Of a stretch of 20,093 nt of DNA, positions 1 to 6,633 are shown in pieces (within the stretch, counting starts at the first letter, position 1; each line of letters begins with the position of its first letter). The stretch is from an uncultured Alphaproteobacteria bacterium. Lineage in GTDB: Bacteria; Pseudomonadota; Alphaproteobacteria; Puniceispirillales; Puniceispirillaceae. The translations under genes and the position numbers were made by a program. The notes under the pieces are model-generated. The model was not told the origin of the DNA. It ran no database searches and saw only the letters and a list, made by a program, of their open reading frames with translations. The DNA lies in NCBI GenBank assembly GCA_937924895.1, contig CALEYP010000078.1, forward strand, positions 1 to 20,093. Reading direction: 5' to 3'.

Positions 1-1190
1 TTGATGCCGCCTCAGAGATTGAACGCATCACTCATCATTCTGATGTCATCAATATTAATGAGGGCAAAACTATTATCTCCTATCGGGATCAGATCACGCT
101 AGATGAGGGCGCGACCACACCAATGATTTTGGATAATCGCTATCTGAAAGGCGGCGACCTTGATGCGGACCCCGCCCTTGGCGTGATTTACCGTATTATT
201 GATACAGGCGGGGCTGTCATTCGCCGGGCAGGGGAAGAGCGCGGGCCTGATAAGGCCTATGATGCCTTTACCCAGCGTGACATTGATACAGGTTCGATCA
301 GCGTCTTCTTTACAGAAACAGGCACCTTGATCCTTGAAGTAGATGATGGGCAAGGGGATTATCCTGATGTCAATACCCCTGACTTTGGCGGTGTGCCGAA
401 ACAAACTCAGCGTTTAGAGATTGATCTGGTTTTCCGCACCATTGACGATCTGGATGGTGAGCCTACCACTGGCGGGAATAAGATTGACCGCACTGATGAA
501 GAGGTGGGCCGTGTCATTGATACGGGTGATGATAATGATGTCATCAGCGATACCGGCGGTGATGATGTTATTCGTCCTGGTAAAGGTGATGATAAGGTGT
601 ATCTCGATGCTTCACATGATGACCCGGATGATCCAGATGATCCGCTAATGGTGAATGATGATATTGATATTTATGTCTATCAATTTGGCGCCTATGATGA
701 TGCCTATGCGGCCTCTGATGGCTCAGATCATGTAACAGGCTTCCAGCGCGGTATTGACCAGTTTAAATTGCTGGCTTATCAGGGCGAATCTAAGGCACCT
801 CCCCCGAATAAAGAAGCCTTTTTCAACTTTGTCGAGGGGGCTGATAAGACAACTCATTATGATGATCTCATTCTCATATCACCTAACATTGAATTTGATG
901 GTGCCGCTTTCTTCAGAGATATTGTGGCAGGTGAATATAAGGCAGAAAATGCGGATGATTATATCAGCTTCACTGAGATTATCCTGCAATTCTCAGCGGG
1001 AAGTATCTACAGTAATGGTCGTGTCTCAATGCCTTATATGAAAATCGAATTTGATGAGCCTGTGCCATATCAGGAGTTTAAAGCCATCGTTGGTGATAAG
1101 CATAATGGCGGCCATAATGTCATCACTGATTTCTCATTGCTTGATGATTTGCTCGGCGGTGATGCCTCTTTTATCTATGAGGTGATCTAA
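1..1190 (+). CDS. C-terminal part of a large secreted CSPG/cadherin-like and RTX-like protein (5' end outside window)
   Basis: The reading frame is open from base 3 with no stop, so the ATG at 123 is internal and the gene starts upstream. The visible 395 residues are very rich in Asp. At about residues 35-120 there is a CSPG4/cadherin-3-like repeat: an 'LDEG' entry, 'GGDLDAD', then 'AFTQRDIDTG' and a closing 'VDDGQGD'. Residues about 173-202 hold degenerate RTX-type calcium-binding motifs (DTGDDNDVIS, GGDDVI, GKGDDKVYLD). A 'GSDHVTGFQRGIDQFKL' segment resembles the last beta-roll of type I secreted proteins. No transmembrane segment or sorting signal is visible. By family this would be a type I-secreted, calcium-stabilised adhesin or surface protein; that role is inferred, and no export genes are in view. 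Its stop overlaps the convergent znuB stop by four bases. Confidence 0.75.
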   Translation, partial: DAASEIERITHHSDVININEGKTIISYRDQITLDEGATTPMILDNRYLKGGDLDADPALGVIYRIIDTGGAVIRRAGEERGPDKAYDAFTQRDIDTGSISVFFTETGTLILEVDDGQGDYPDVNTPDFGGVPKQTQRLEIDLVFRTIDDLDGEPTTGGNKIDRTDEEVGRVIDTGDDNDVISDTGGDDVIRPGKGDDKVYLDASHDDPDDPDDPLMVNDDIDIYVYQFGAYDDAYAASDGSDHVTGFQRGIDQFKLLAYQGESKAPPPNKEAFFNFVEGADKTTHYDDLILISPNIEFDGAAFFRDIVAGEYKAENADDYISFTEIILQFSAGSIYSNGRVSMPYMKIEFDEPVPYQEFKAIVGDKHNGGHNVITDFSLLDDLLGGDASFIYEVI

Positions 1191-1999
1191 CGACCGCGCG
1201 ATAAAAACGGTGATATTATTGCGCTTATCGCAAACAGACAGGTCAGGCTTGCAACCATAGTCGGGCCTGTCGGTGTGTCAGCAAGCAAGGATAGGATAAT
1301 ACCTGCCACAACCGCGCTTAATGCGATTACCACCGCCACAGCAGCCATCATTTCAGGCGAGCGCGCAAAGGGGCGTGCTGTGGCTGCTGGTATGATAAGG
1401 AAGGATGTAATCAGTAAAATACCAACCACCTGAACGGATAGCGCGACTGTTACCGTCATGACTAAGAGCAAGATAATCTGCATCAGTAAAATCGGCACGC
1501 CTTCGGCTTTGGCCAACTGGTCATTGATAGTCATTAAGATCAAGGGGGCCCAAAACCGCCATAACACCCCAAGAACCAGCCCCGCACCCGCCGCGAGGAG
1601 CCACAAATCTTGCGGTAGCACCATCAAGATATCACCAAATAAGAGCGCATGTAGGTCCACTCTGATATTGAACAGGCTCAATAACACCATCCCAAATGAT
1701 AAGGCGCCGTGAGCTAAAATACCAAGCAGGCTATCTGTTGTGAGGACATCACGATGAGATAACCAGAGAAGAAGGGATGAAAAAATCAGACAGATGAGGA
1801 ATATGCCGCCCATTTGAGATAAGCCTGTCGCAAGGCCGATCGCAATGCCCAGCAAAGCACTATGAGATAAGGAATCGCCAAAATAGGCCATTCGCCGCCA
1901 GACAACAAAACATCCCATGACCCCGCACATCACGGCAATCAGAAAGCCAGCAATGAGCGCTCGTAGGACAAAGTCAGAAGTTAGCAAATCAACAAACAT
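1187..1999 (-). CDS. znuB: ZnuB, zinc ABC transporter membrane subunit
   Basis: This is a 270-residue permease of the ABC-3 family that moves zinc across the inner membrane together with ZnuC (ATPase) and ZnuA (periplasmic binding protein). It is hydrophobic throughout, with about eight likely membrane helices. It has the family's early motif 'GCFVVWRRMAYFGDSLSHSALLG' region (about residues 30-52, key residues R, GDS, HSALLG). The C-terminal 'LLITSFLIIPAATAR' stretch is also typical. Length matches the usual 260-270. The frame could open one codon earlier at a GTG, but the ATG at 1999 sits four bases behind a GAGG that overlaps the znuC stop, so it is preferred. It is the last gene of zur-znuC-znuB, six bases after znuC. 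Its 3' end overlaps the convergent surface-protein gene, leaving no room for a separate terminator. Confidence 0.93.
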   Translation of the reverse strand: MFVDLLTSDFVLRALIAGFLIAVMCGVMGCFVVWRRMAYFGDSLSHSALLGIAIGLATGLSQMGGIFLICLIFSSLLLWLSHRDVLTTDSLLGILAHGALSFGMVLLSLFNIRVDLHALLFGDILMVLPQDLWLLAAGAGLVLGVLWRFWAPLILMTINDQLAKAEGVPILLMQIILLLVMTVTVALSVQVVGILLITSFLIIPAATARPFARSPEMMAAVAVVIALSAVVAGIILSLLADTPTGPTMVASLTCLFAISAIISPFLSRGR

Positions 2000-2005
2000 C
2001 ACGCC

Positions 2006-2773
2006 TCATCCTTCGCCATGAGAGGTGTGATGATCACACACGTGATCATGATGATGGTGATGGTCATGATGCGCGTCATGCTGATGGTGATAAATCGCCA
2101 TCATCGCTGCCATATCTTGGCCAAATAATTTTTCAAATTCAGGGTCTTTTGTCACAGCTTGTGGCGCGCCAGAACAGCAAATATGATGATAAAGACAGAC
2201 CACCTGTTTGGTAGACGCCATCACCATATGCAAATCATGGCTGACCATCAAAATCGCAATCCCTCTTGTTTGATGAATGGCATCAAGGCGCTGATAAAAT
2301 TGCATCTGCCCCGTCAGATCGAGATTTTGTGCCGGCTCATCTAGAATGATGGCATCCACCTCATCCATCAAGGCCCGCGCTAGCAACACCCTTTGCCATT
2401 CCCCACCAGATAGGTGACGCATCTGTTTATCAAGTAATGGGGCGATCCCGTTATCAGCCACGACCTCATCAAATCGTGCCAAAGAGGGCTGGTTCAGCGT
2501 AATGAAGCGGCGCGCGTTCAAAGGCAGGCTTGCCTCGCTATTCATTTTTTGGGGCACATAGCCAATTTTGACCCCTTGACCCCGCATTACCTGCCCTTGA
2601 TCAGGCGTAATCAGTCCCGTTAACACCTTGATAAGGGTAGATTTGCCAGCGCCATTTGGCCCCACGATCGTGATGAAATCACCACGTGACATCGTTAGCG
2701 ATACCTTATCCAAAATTGGACGCTGGTGAATGTGGTGGGTGATATCCAGCCCAGAAAGTAAAATGTCACTCAT
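2006..2773 (-). CDS. znuC: ZnuC, zinc ABC transporter ATPase with histidine-rich tail
   Basis: This is a 255-residue ABC ATPase that powers ZnuB. Walker A GPNGAGKST is at residues 38-46, the Q-loop at Q75, the signature LSGGEWQR at 121-128, Walker B AIILDE at 141-146, and the H-loop histidine at 179. The assignment to zinc rather than manganese rests on its neighbours Zur, ZnuB and a His-rich ZnuA. After the ATPase fold, residues 229-252 form a tail with about 14 histidines and one cysteine, likely a cytoplasmic zinc-binding or sensing segment (inference). The ATG lies only four bases after the zur stop with a weak Shine-Dalgarno, suggesting translational coupling. It should be repressed by Zur through the operator at 3305-3319. 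Confidence 0.93.
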   Translation of the reverse strand: MSDILLSGLDITHHIHQRPILDKVSLTMSRGDFITIVGPNGAGKSTLIKVLTGLITPDQGQVMRGQGVKIGYVPQKMNSEASLPLNARRFITLNQPSLARFDEVVADNGIAPLLDKQMRHLSGGEWQRVLLARALMDEVDAIILDEPAQNLDLTGQMQFYQRLDAIHQTRGIAILMVSHDLHMVMASTKQVVCLYHHICCSGAPQAVTKDPEFEKLFGQDMAAMMAIYHHQHDAHHDHHHHHDHVCDHHTSHGEG

Positions 2774-2777
2774 CTGC

Positions 2778-3275
2778 TTAGCGGGCCTCTTCTCCAGCCA
2801 TATGAGGCGTTATCTCGTGGCAGGCGGCGCATTGTCCTGCAATTTCTAACACGGTCCGTGTCAGCTTAAAATCCTGTTGTTTAGCTTCGCTTTTAATCGC
2901 GTCTGCCAGAAGCGGTGAGCAGCATTCTTGCGCTGTACCGCAGGAGTGACAAATCAAAAAATAGCAATCATCATGCTGGTTCGGATGGCTGCATCCGGTA
3001 AAGGCTGAGAGGCTATCAATCTTATGAATAAGCCCTTGCGCGAGTAGGAAATCCAATGCCCGATACACCGTCGCCGGTTTCACCTTGGCATCTTGCGCAC
3101 TCATTAAATCAATCAAATCATAGGCTTTGATGGGCCGATGTGATTGCCAAATCAGGCGCAACACATCCCGCCGATTAGGCGTTAGTCTCTCGCCATAGGT
3201 GTCACAATGTGCCTCAGCCGTAGCTAGCGCAGTTTCCTGACAATGATGATGGTTAGTGCAATGTGATGAGGGCAT
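2778..3275 (-). CDS. zur: Zur, Fur-family zinc-responsive repressor
   Basis: This 165-residue Fur-family protein represses zinc uptake genes when zinc is plentiful. It has an N-terminal winged helix with 'PNRRDVLRLI' (33-42) and the recognition helix region 'KPATVYRALDFLLAQGLIHKI' (66-86). The C-terminal dimerisation domain carries the structural zinc site as two CxxC pairs, C109/C112 and C149/C152. The start is placed at the ATG at 3275; extending to a GTG at 3320 would run through the operator and adds an untypical N-terminus. The N-terminus is itself rich in His and Cys (SSHCTNHHHC). Identity as Zur rather than Fur is supported by the operon with znuCB and the Zur-type palindrome 30 bases upstream, so it probably represses itself. 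Confidence 0.92.
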   Translation of the reverse strand: MPSSHCTNHHHCQETALATAEAHCDTYGERLTPNRRDVLRLIWQSHRPIKAYDLIDLMSAQDAKVKPATVYRALDFLLAQGLIHKIDSLSAFTGCSHPNQHDDCYFLICHSCGTAQECCSPLLADAIKSEAKQQDFKLTRTVLEIAGQCAACHEITPHMAGEEAR

Positions 3276-3304
3276 AAAATCGGATCCAGGGTTGCAAATT
3301 GTGA

Positions 3305-3319
3305 TGTTATAATATAACA
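3305..3319. promoter_or_regulatory. Zur operator (Zur box) between zur-znuCB and znuA
   Basis: TGTTATAATATAACA is a perfect inverted repeat around one central base. Its core GTTATAATATAAC (3306-3318) matches the proteobacterial Zur box as known from znu promoters. It lies 30 bases before zur and 44 before znuA, so one site can control both directions. It covers the proposed -10 element of the zur promoter. Confidence 0.88.
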
Positions 3320-3337
3320 CTTATGAAAATTTGTCTA
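3309..3337 (-). promoter_or_regulatory. Candidate sigma70 promoter of zur-znuC-znuB
   Basis: On the minus strand a -35-like TAGACA (complement of 3332-3337) is followed after 17 bases by TATTAT (complement of 3309-3314). The -10 element lies inside the Zur box, so Zur binding would block it. It leaves a leader of roughly 25 bases before the zur ATG. It is predicted by eye from spacing and consensus only. Confidence 0.5.
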
Positions 3338-3362
3338 TTCATATCATAGAAAGATATCTGTC

Positions 3363-4400
3363 ATGCGTCATCTCTTTTCACTTTCTGCGGCTCTGCTGGC
3401 CGGCTTAACTGCATCGCACGCTGCCAAAGCGGATGAGCTGAAGATTGTGACCTCCATTGCCCCCCTTCACAGCCTCATCACGCAAGTAACAGGTGATTTG
3501 GCTGACGTGTCATTTCTGGTAAAAGGGGCCGAGAGCCCGCATAGTTTTTCCCTCAAGCCGTCTGACAGGTTACAGCTTGCCGAGGCTGATTTTATCTTTC
3601 TGATCGACGGACAATTTGAAATGTCGCTTGCAAAAGCAGCGAAGGGTGATGACCGTTTTATTTCTTACACATCTACCCCAGATTTGCGCCTTTTGCCCTA
3701 TCGTCATCAAGATGATTTTATGATGGCAAGTGCGGCAGATGACGATCATAATGAGCACGGGCATCACGATCACGGGCATGACGAGCACGGACATAAAGAC
3801 CACCATGACGATCACGGGCATGACGAGCACGGCCACGATGACCATGATGAGCATGATCATGGTAATTCACCTCACGACTTACATATTTGGCTTGATCCAG
3901 AGAATGCTAAGGCCATGCTTGCCTATACCGCGCAAATCTTGGGCGTGGGTGATCCCGCCAATGCCGCTATCTACACAGCCAATGCCACAGCGGCGATAGC
4001 GGATATTACACGTTGGAACACACTCTTGTCAGAGGATTTGCATGACGCGCATGAGACGGGTTTTGTCACTTATCATGATGCCTTTCAATATTTGGAATTG
4101 GCCTATGATTTGCACGTGATAGGCACCATCCTTGATGGTCATGCCACCCAGGCAACCGCCGCAACCTTAGCACAATTGCAGCATGTGATTGAAACAGGGC
4201 AGGTCTCTTGTGTATTTCAGGAGCCGCAATTCGAAGCGCTGTCTCTTGCCGCTTTGGATAGTCATGATGCGGTTGTCACAGCAAAGCTTGACCCGCTTGG
4301 TAGTGACCTCACGCCGGGTCCCCAGCTTTATCAGCAATTAATAACAGGGATGGTTGATGAAATCGCCCATTGTAGCGAAGAGGGCCATCATCATCACTAA
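3363..4400 (+). CDS. znuA: ZnuA, periplasmic zinc-binding protein with histidine-rich loop
   Basis: This is the 345-residue solute-binding protein of the cluster A-I metal family, which captures zinc in the periplasm and hands it to ZnuBC. Residues 1-23 are a signal peptide (hydrophobic core, cleavage likely after AKA). Likely zinc ligands are H60 (ESPHSF), H174 (DLHIWLDP) and H238 (TYHDAF). C283 and C337 have the spacing of the disulfide known in enteric ZnuA. A His/Asp loop at residues 129-166 holds about 16 histidines, and the protein ends in HHHH. Such loops are thought to collect or sense zinc. The start ATG has only a weak GAAAG before it, but fits the signal peptide. The gene is transcribed away from zur and shares the Zur operator. 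Confidence 0.95.
   Translation: MRHLFSLSAALLAGLTASHAAKADELKIVTSIAPLHSLITQVTGDLADVSFLVKGAESPHSFSLKPSDRLQLAEADFIFLIDGQFEMSLAKAAKGDDRFISYTSTPDLRLLPYRHQDDFMMASAADDDHNEHGHHDHGHDEHGHKDHHDDHGHDEHGHDDHDEHDHGNSPHDLHIWLDPENAKAMLAYTAQILGVGDPANAAIYTANATAAIADITRWNTLLSEDLHDAHETGFVTYHDAFQYLELAYDLHVIGTILDGHATQATAATLAQLQHVIETGQVSCVFQEPQFEALSLAALDSHDAVVTAKLDPLGSDLTPGPQLYQQLITGMVDEIAHCSEEGHHHH
3766..3832 (+). repeat. Duplicated 25-base unit inside the znuA histidine-rich loop
   Basis: The same 25 bases occur at 3766-3790 and 3808-3832, 42 bases apart, which keeps the frame and encodes DHGHDEHG twice. The units are identical, so the duplication is recent or maintained. Copy-number change here would lengthen or shorten the zinc-binding loop without breaking the gene. 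Confidence 0.9.
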
Positions 4401-4446
4401 GCCATCCTATGGGGTGAAATGCTGACCAGCGGGGACGCGTTCTATC

Positions 4447-4475
4447 TTGAAAGTCGGGGGGTAAGCGTCTATCAT
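4447..4475 (+). promoter_or_regulatory. Candidate sigma70 promoter of the carbonic anhydrase gene
   Basis: TTGAAA (4447-4452) and TATCAT (4470-4475) are separated by exactly 17 bases. The expected start of transcription near 4482 gives a leader of about 34 bases. There is no Zur-box-like palindrome in the 115-base gap after znuA, so this gene is probably not under direct Zur control. Confidence 0.5.
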
Positions 4476-4515
4476 AGTGGGCAATTTAGCCTGTTACTCG
4501 CACTAGGAGCCTTTC

Positions 4516-5160
4516 ATGACATCCCATGCTCTCCCCATTGAGTTTATCCATCGCTTCAAAGCATGGCAAGTTGTTGATTATGCTGAAGATCAGCCGCTAT
4601 TTGAACAGCTCATTGATGAGGGGCAATTTCCCTCTGCGATGGTCATTTCATGCTGTGATAGCCGCATGCAAATCACTGATATGTTGGCTGAGGCGCCTGG
4701 TGATATTTTTGTGCATCGGAATATCGCGAATTTTGTCCCGCATCATGATGAAAGCGCTGATAATCACGGCACAGCTGCCGCGCTAGAATATGCGGTCACC
4801 GCCCTCAAGGTGAAACATATTATAATCGTCGGCCATAGCAAATGCGGTGGTGTCGCTGGCTGCCAATCCTTATGTGGTGATAAAGAGACCACGCTTGACC
4901 CTAAAACCTCTTTTGTGGCGCGCTGGGTCTCGTTGATGCGTCCTGCTTTTGAGGCCTTGCAAGGCACAGATCAAGAAGGCGATCTCACCGCCTTGGAACA
5001 ACAAGCTGTGAAGGTATCGCTTTCTAACCTGATGAGTTTTTCCTTCATCCAAGATGCGGTTGAAAATGGCGAGCTAGCGCTTCATGGTTTATGGCATGAT
5101 ATCAGGGCTGGCGCACTTCATCATTATGATGCAGAATCCGGCGCCTTCAGCGCGCTTTAA
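4516..5160 (+). CDS. Beta-class carbonic anhydrase
   Basis: This 214-residue cytoplasmic zinc enzyme interconverts CO2 and bicarbonate. The beta-class signature is complete: zinc ligands C46 in SCCDSR, H107 and C110 in GHSKCGG, with the D48/R50 dyad that opens the active site. 'HRNIANFVP' follows as in other members. The length is typical of bacterial beta-CAs. AGGAG lies eight bases before the ATG. The role is probably to supply bicarbonate for carboxylases or to help anaplerotic CO2 fixation, which is often discussed for proteorhodopsin-bearing bacteria; the link is inference. It follows znuA on the same strand but has its own candidate promoter. Its stop overlaps the hisI stop tail to tail. 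Confidence 0.95.
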   Translation: MTSHALPIEFIHRFKAWQVVDYAEDQPLFEQLIDEGQFPSAMVISCCDSRMQITDMLAEAPGDIFVHRNIANFVPHHDESADNHGTAAALEYAVTALKVKHIIIVGHSKCGGVAGCQSLCGDKETTLDPKTSFVARWVSLMRPAFEALQGTDQEGDLTALEQQAVKVSLSNLMSFSFIQDAVENGELALHGLWHDIRAGALHHYDAESGAFSAL

Positions 5161-5510
5161 TCAGCTTGTGCCTTTTTAAAAAAACAGCTCCGCTTGCCGG
5201 TATGGCAGGCGGCGCCTGTCTGATCAATCAGCAGCAAAATTGTGTCACCATCACAATCTAAGGTGACGTCCTTCACCTCTTGAATATGACCAGAGCTGTC
5301 ACCTTTGCGCCAAAAGCTCTGGCGTGAGCGTGACCAATAGCAAGCGCGTTTGGTTTCAAGCGTCTCTCTCAATGTCGCCTCAGTCATCCAGGCCATCATC
5401 AACACTTCACCACTGTCAAATTGTTGCGCGATGGCTGGCACAAGGCCATCATCATTAAAACGCACCGCTTTGAGAAAGGCGTCATGTGATAGCTGTTCTA
5501 ATTCTGACAT
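5157..5510 (-). CDS. hisI: Phosphoribosyl-AMP cyclohydrolase
   Basis: This 117-residue enzyme of histidine biosynthesis opens the adenine ring of phosphoribosyl-AMP (third step). Family motifs are present: 'VLMMAWM' (36-42), 'YWSRSRQSFWRKG' (58-70) and 'DCDGDTILL' with Asp residues 85, 87 and 89 for magnesium. Cysteines C86, C102 and C109 form the zinc site in 'ACHTGKRSCFF'. It is therefore the zinc-dependent form. It is a stand-alone HisI without the HisE domain, as is usual in alphaproteobacteria. AAGGA lies about eight bases before the ATG. It stands 41 bases behind the regulator gene on the same strand and may be co-transcribed with it. No other his gene is nearby. Confidence 0.95.
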   Translation of the reverse strand: MSELEQLSHDAFLKAVRFNDDGLVPAIAQQFDSGEVLMMAWMTEATLRETLETKRACYWSRSRQSFWRKGDSSGHIQEVKDVTLDCDGDTILLLIDQTGAACHTGKRSCFFKKAQAD

Positions 5511-5551
5511 GATGGCATCCTTGAGACAGATGGGAATATAGCCCGCGTAAT

Positions 5552-6547
5552 TTATACCTCATCTCTTATCATGCTCGGTAGAAATGTACCAGCGCGGACC
5601 ATGCGTGGCGTGCGTCCAAACCGAATTTTAAAGGCACGTGTGAGTGCGGCCGGGCTTTCATAACCTGTCCGCAAGGCAATCTCTCCCACCGATAAATGCG
5701 CATTCTCACATAATTTATAGGCTTGTGTGAGGCGTAGATGACGATAGGCCACACCAGGACTGGTTCCTAACTCCAGCTGAAAGCGACGACTTAAACTCTT
5801 TGGGGGGCATGCCACATCTTTGGCAATATCAGCCAATGATAAGGGTCGTTCAATATGCTCCTGCATAAGGGCCAGCGCGCGCTGTACCACACTGGCTGGC
5901 ACGTGATGGGCACGGCCGCCAGGGGTGGCGCGGCTCGGGCTTTGAAGGAACAAATTATCAATATCTACCGCCATATTCTCCCCGATCTCATGGCTGATCA
6001 CTTGCCGTATACATTGGTACGAGCTATGCGCCCCCGCACATGTGATCATTCGGCCATCTTGGATAATCGGGCGATGTGTAACCTCAGTCTGCAGGAAGCG
6101 TTCGGCAAAGGCGTCATGTAAATCATAATGGATGGTCGCTTGCTTACCATCCAGCAGGCCCGCGGCTGCTAATAACCAAGGCGAGGTATCAAAGCCGATA
6201 ATAATGCGCGCTTTCTGAGATAGCTGACGCAATAGGGAGCGCCCATAGATGGTATCATGACGCAAATGCTCATAAGAGGCGAGCACCAACAGATAATCAC
6301 AAGGCTCACAATCCTCAGCCGCCCCTTGTGGCGAGATTGGCAAGCCGCTTGAACTATGCACAATCTCCTGACCAAGCGTTAGAAACTGCCATTGGAATTG
6401 TGGTGCGGTACGTCCCTCTTGCCGCGCGAAATCATTGGCCGCGCGCAGGGGCTCTAAGCAATTCGCCAGACATAAATTGGAAAAGCGATCAAATAGTAAA
6501 AAGCGCATTTCCAACGGGGTATTTTGTCGTTTTGACCATTTCTGCAT
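5552..6547 (-). CDS. cdhR: GlxA-family AraC-type regulator, probable carnitine-responsive CdhR
   Basis: This 331-residue regulator has two domains. Residues about 14-190 form a DJ-1/PfpI-like (class I amidotransferase-fold) sensor domain, with 'CLEPLRAAND' near the start as in GlxA proteins. Residues about 218-320 are an AraC DNA-binding domain with two helix-turn-helix units (about 238-257 and 287-309, ending 'GYESPAALTRAFKIRFGRTP'). Members of this family control carnitine, choline and glycine betaine catabolism in Pseudomonas (CdhR, GbdR). The divergent position next to BKACE and carnitine dehydrogenase supports a CdhR-like activator. The ligand is inferred. No clear Shine-Dalgarno precedes the first ATG; the ATG at codon 14, behind TTGGAA, is a possible alternative start. 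Confidence 0.8.
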   Translation of the reverse strand: MQKWSKRQNTPLEMRFLLFDRFSNLCLANCLEPLRAANDFARQEGRTAPQFQWQFLTLGQEIVHSSSGLPISPQGAAEDCEPCDYLLVLASYEHLRHDTIYGRSLLRQLSQKARIIIGFDTSPWLLAAAGLLDGKQATIHYDLHDAFAERFLQTEVTHRPIIQDGRMITCAGAHSSYQCIRQVISHEIGENMAVDIDNLFLQSPSRATPGGRAHHVPASVVQRALALMQEHIERPLSLADIAKDVACPPKSLSRRFQLELGTSPGVAYRHLRLTQAYKLCENAHLSVGEIALRTGYESPAALTRAFKIRFGRTPRMVRAGTFLPSMIRDEV

Positions 6548-6633
6548 GATTTTTGACTATATGCGCATAAAGTGGGCAGAAGTAAAGTGACTATCGTCAA
6601 ACAGCTTATTTTTATCTATTGAGGAGAGGTCTC
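6548..6633. promoter_or_regulatory. Divergent control region of the carnitine cluster with palindrome and direct repeats
   Basis: These 86 bases separate the regulator from the first catabolic gene. They contain the perfect palindrome TATGCGCATA at 6560-6569 and two copies of TGACTAT at 6554-6560 and 6588-6594, 34 bases apart in the same direction. Either could be bound by the AraC-type regulator, which usually recognises repeated half-sites. No convincing -35/-10 pair was found, consistent with an activator-dependent promoter. At 6623-6629 GGAGAGG is the ribosome binding site that fixes the BKACE start. Confidence 0.4.

Noticed and set aside
123..1190. ATG at 123 as start of a complete 355-residue protein
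   Set aside because: The frame is open upstream to base 3 and the repeat domain begins before this ATG, so the gene enters from outside the window.
3276..3320. GTG start adding 15 residues to Zur
   Set aside because: It would place the start inside the Zur box and downstream of no usable promoter; the ATG at 3275 fits the family.
3570..3860. Open frame on the minus strand opposite znuA with many Met, Val and Ile
   Set aside because: It is the reverse reading of the His/Asp repeats (CAT and GAC codons) and has no ribosome binding site or family resemblance.
3721..3860. Possible CRISPR-like or tandem repeat array
   Set aside because: The repeats are in-frame coding sequence for a His/Asp loop, with only one exact duplication and no spacers.
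4401..4515. Zur box or small gene between znuA and the carbonic anhydrase
   Set aside because: No palindrome like the one at 3305-3319 and no credible reading frame; only a sigma70-like promoter was found.
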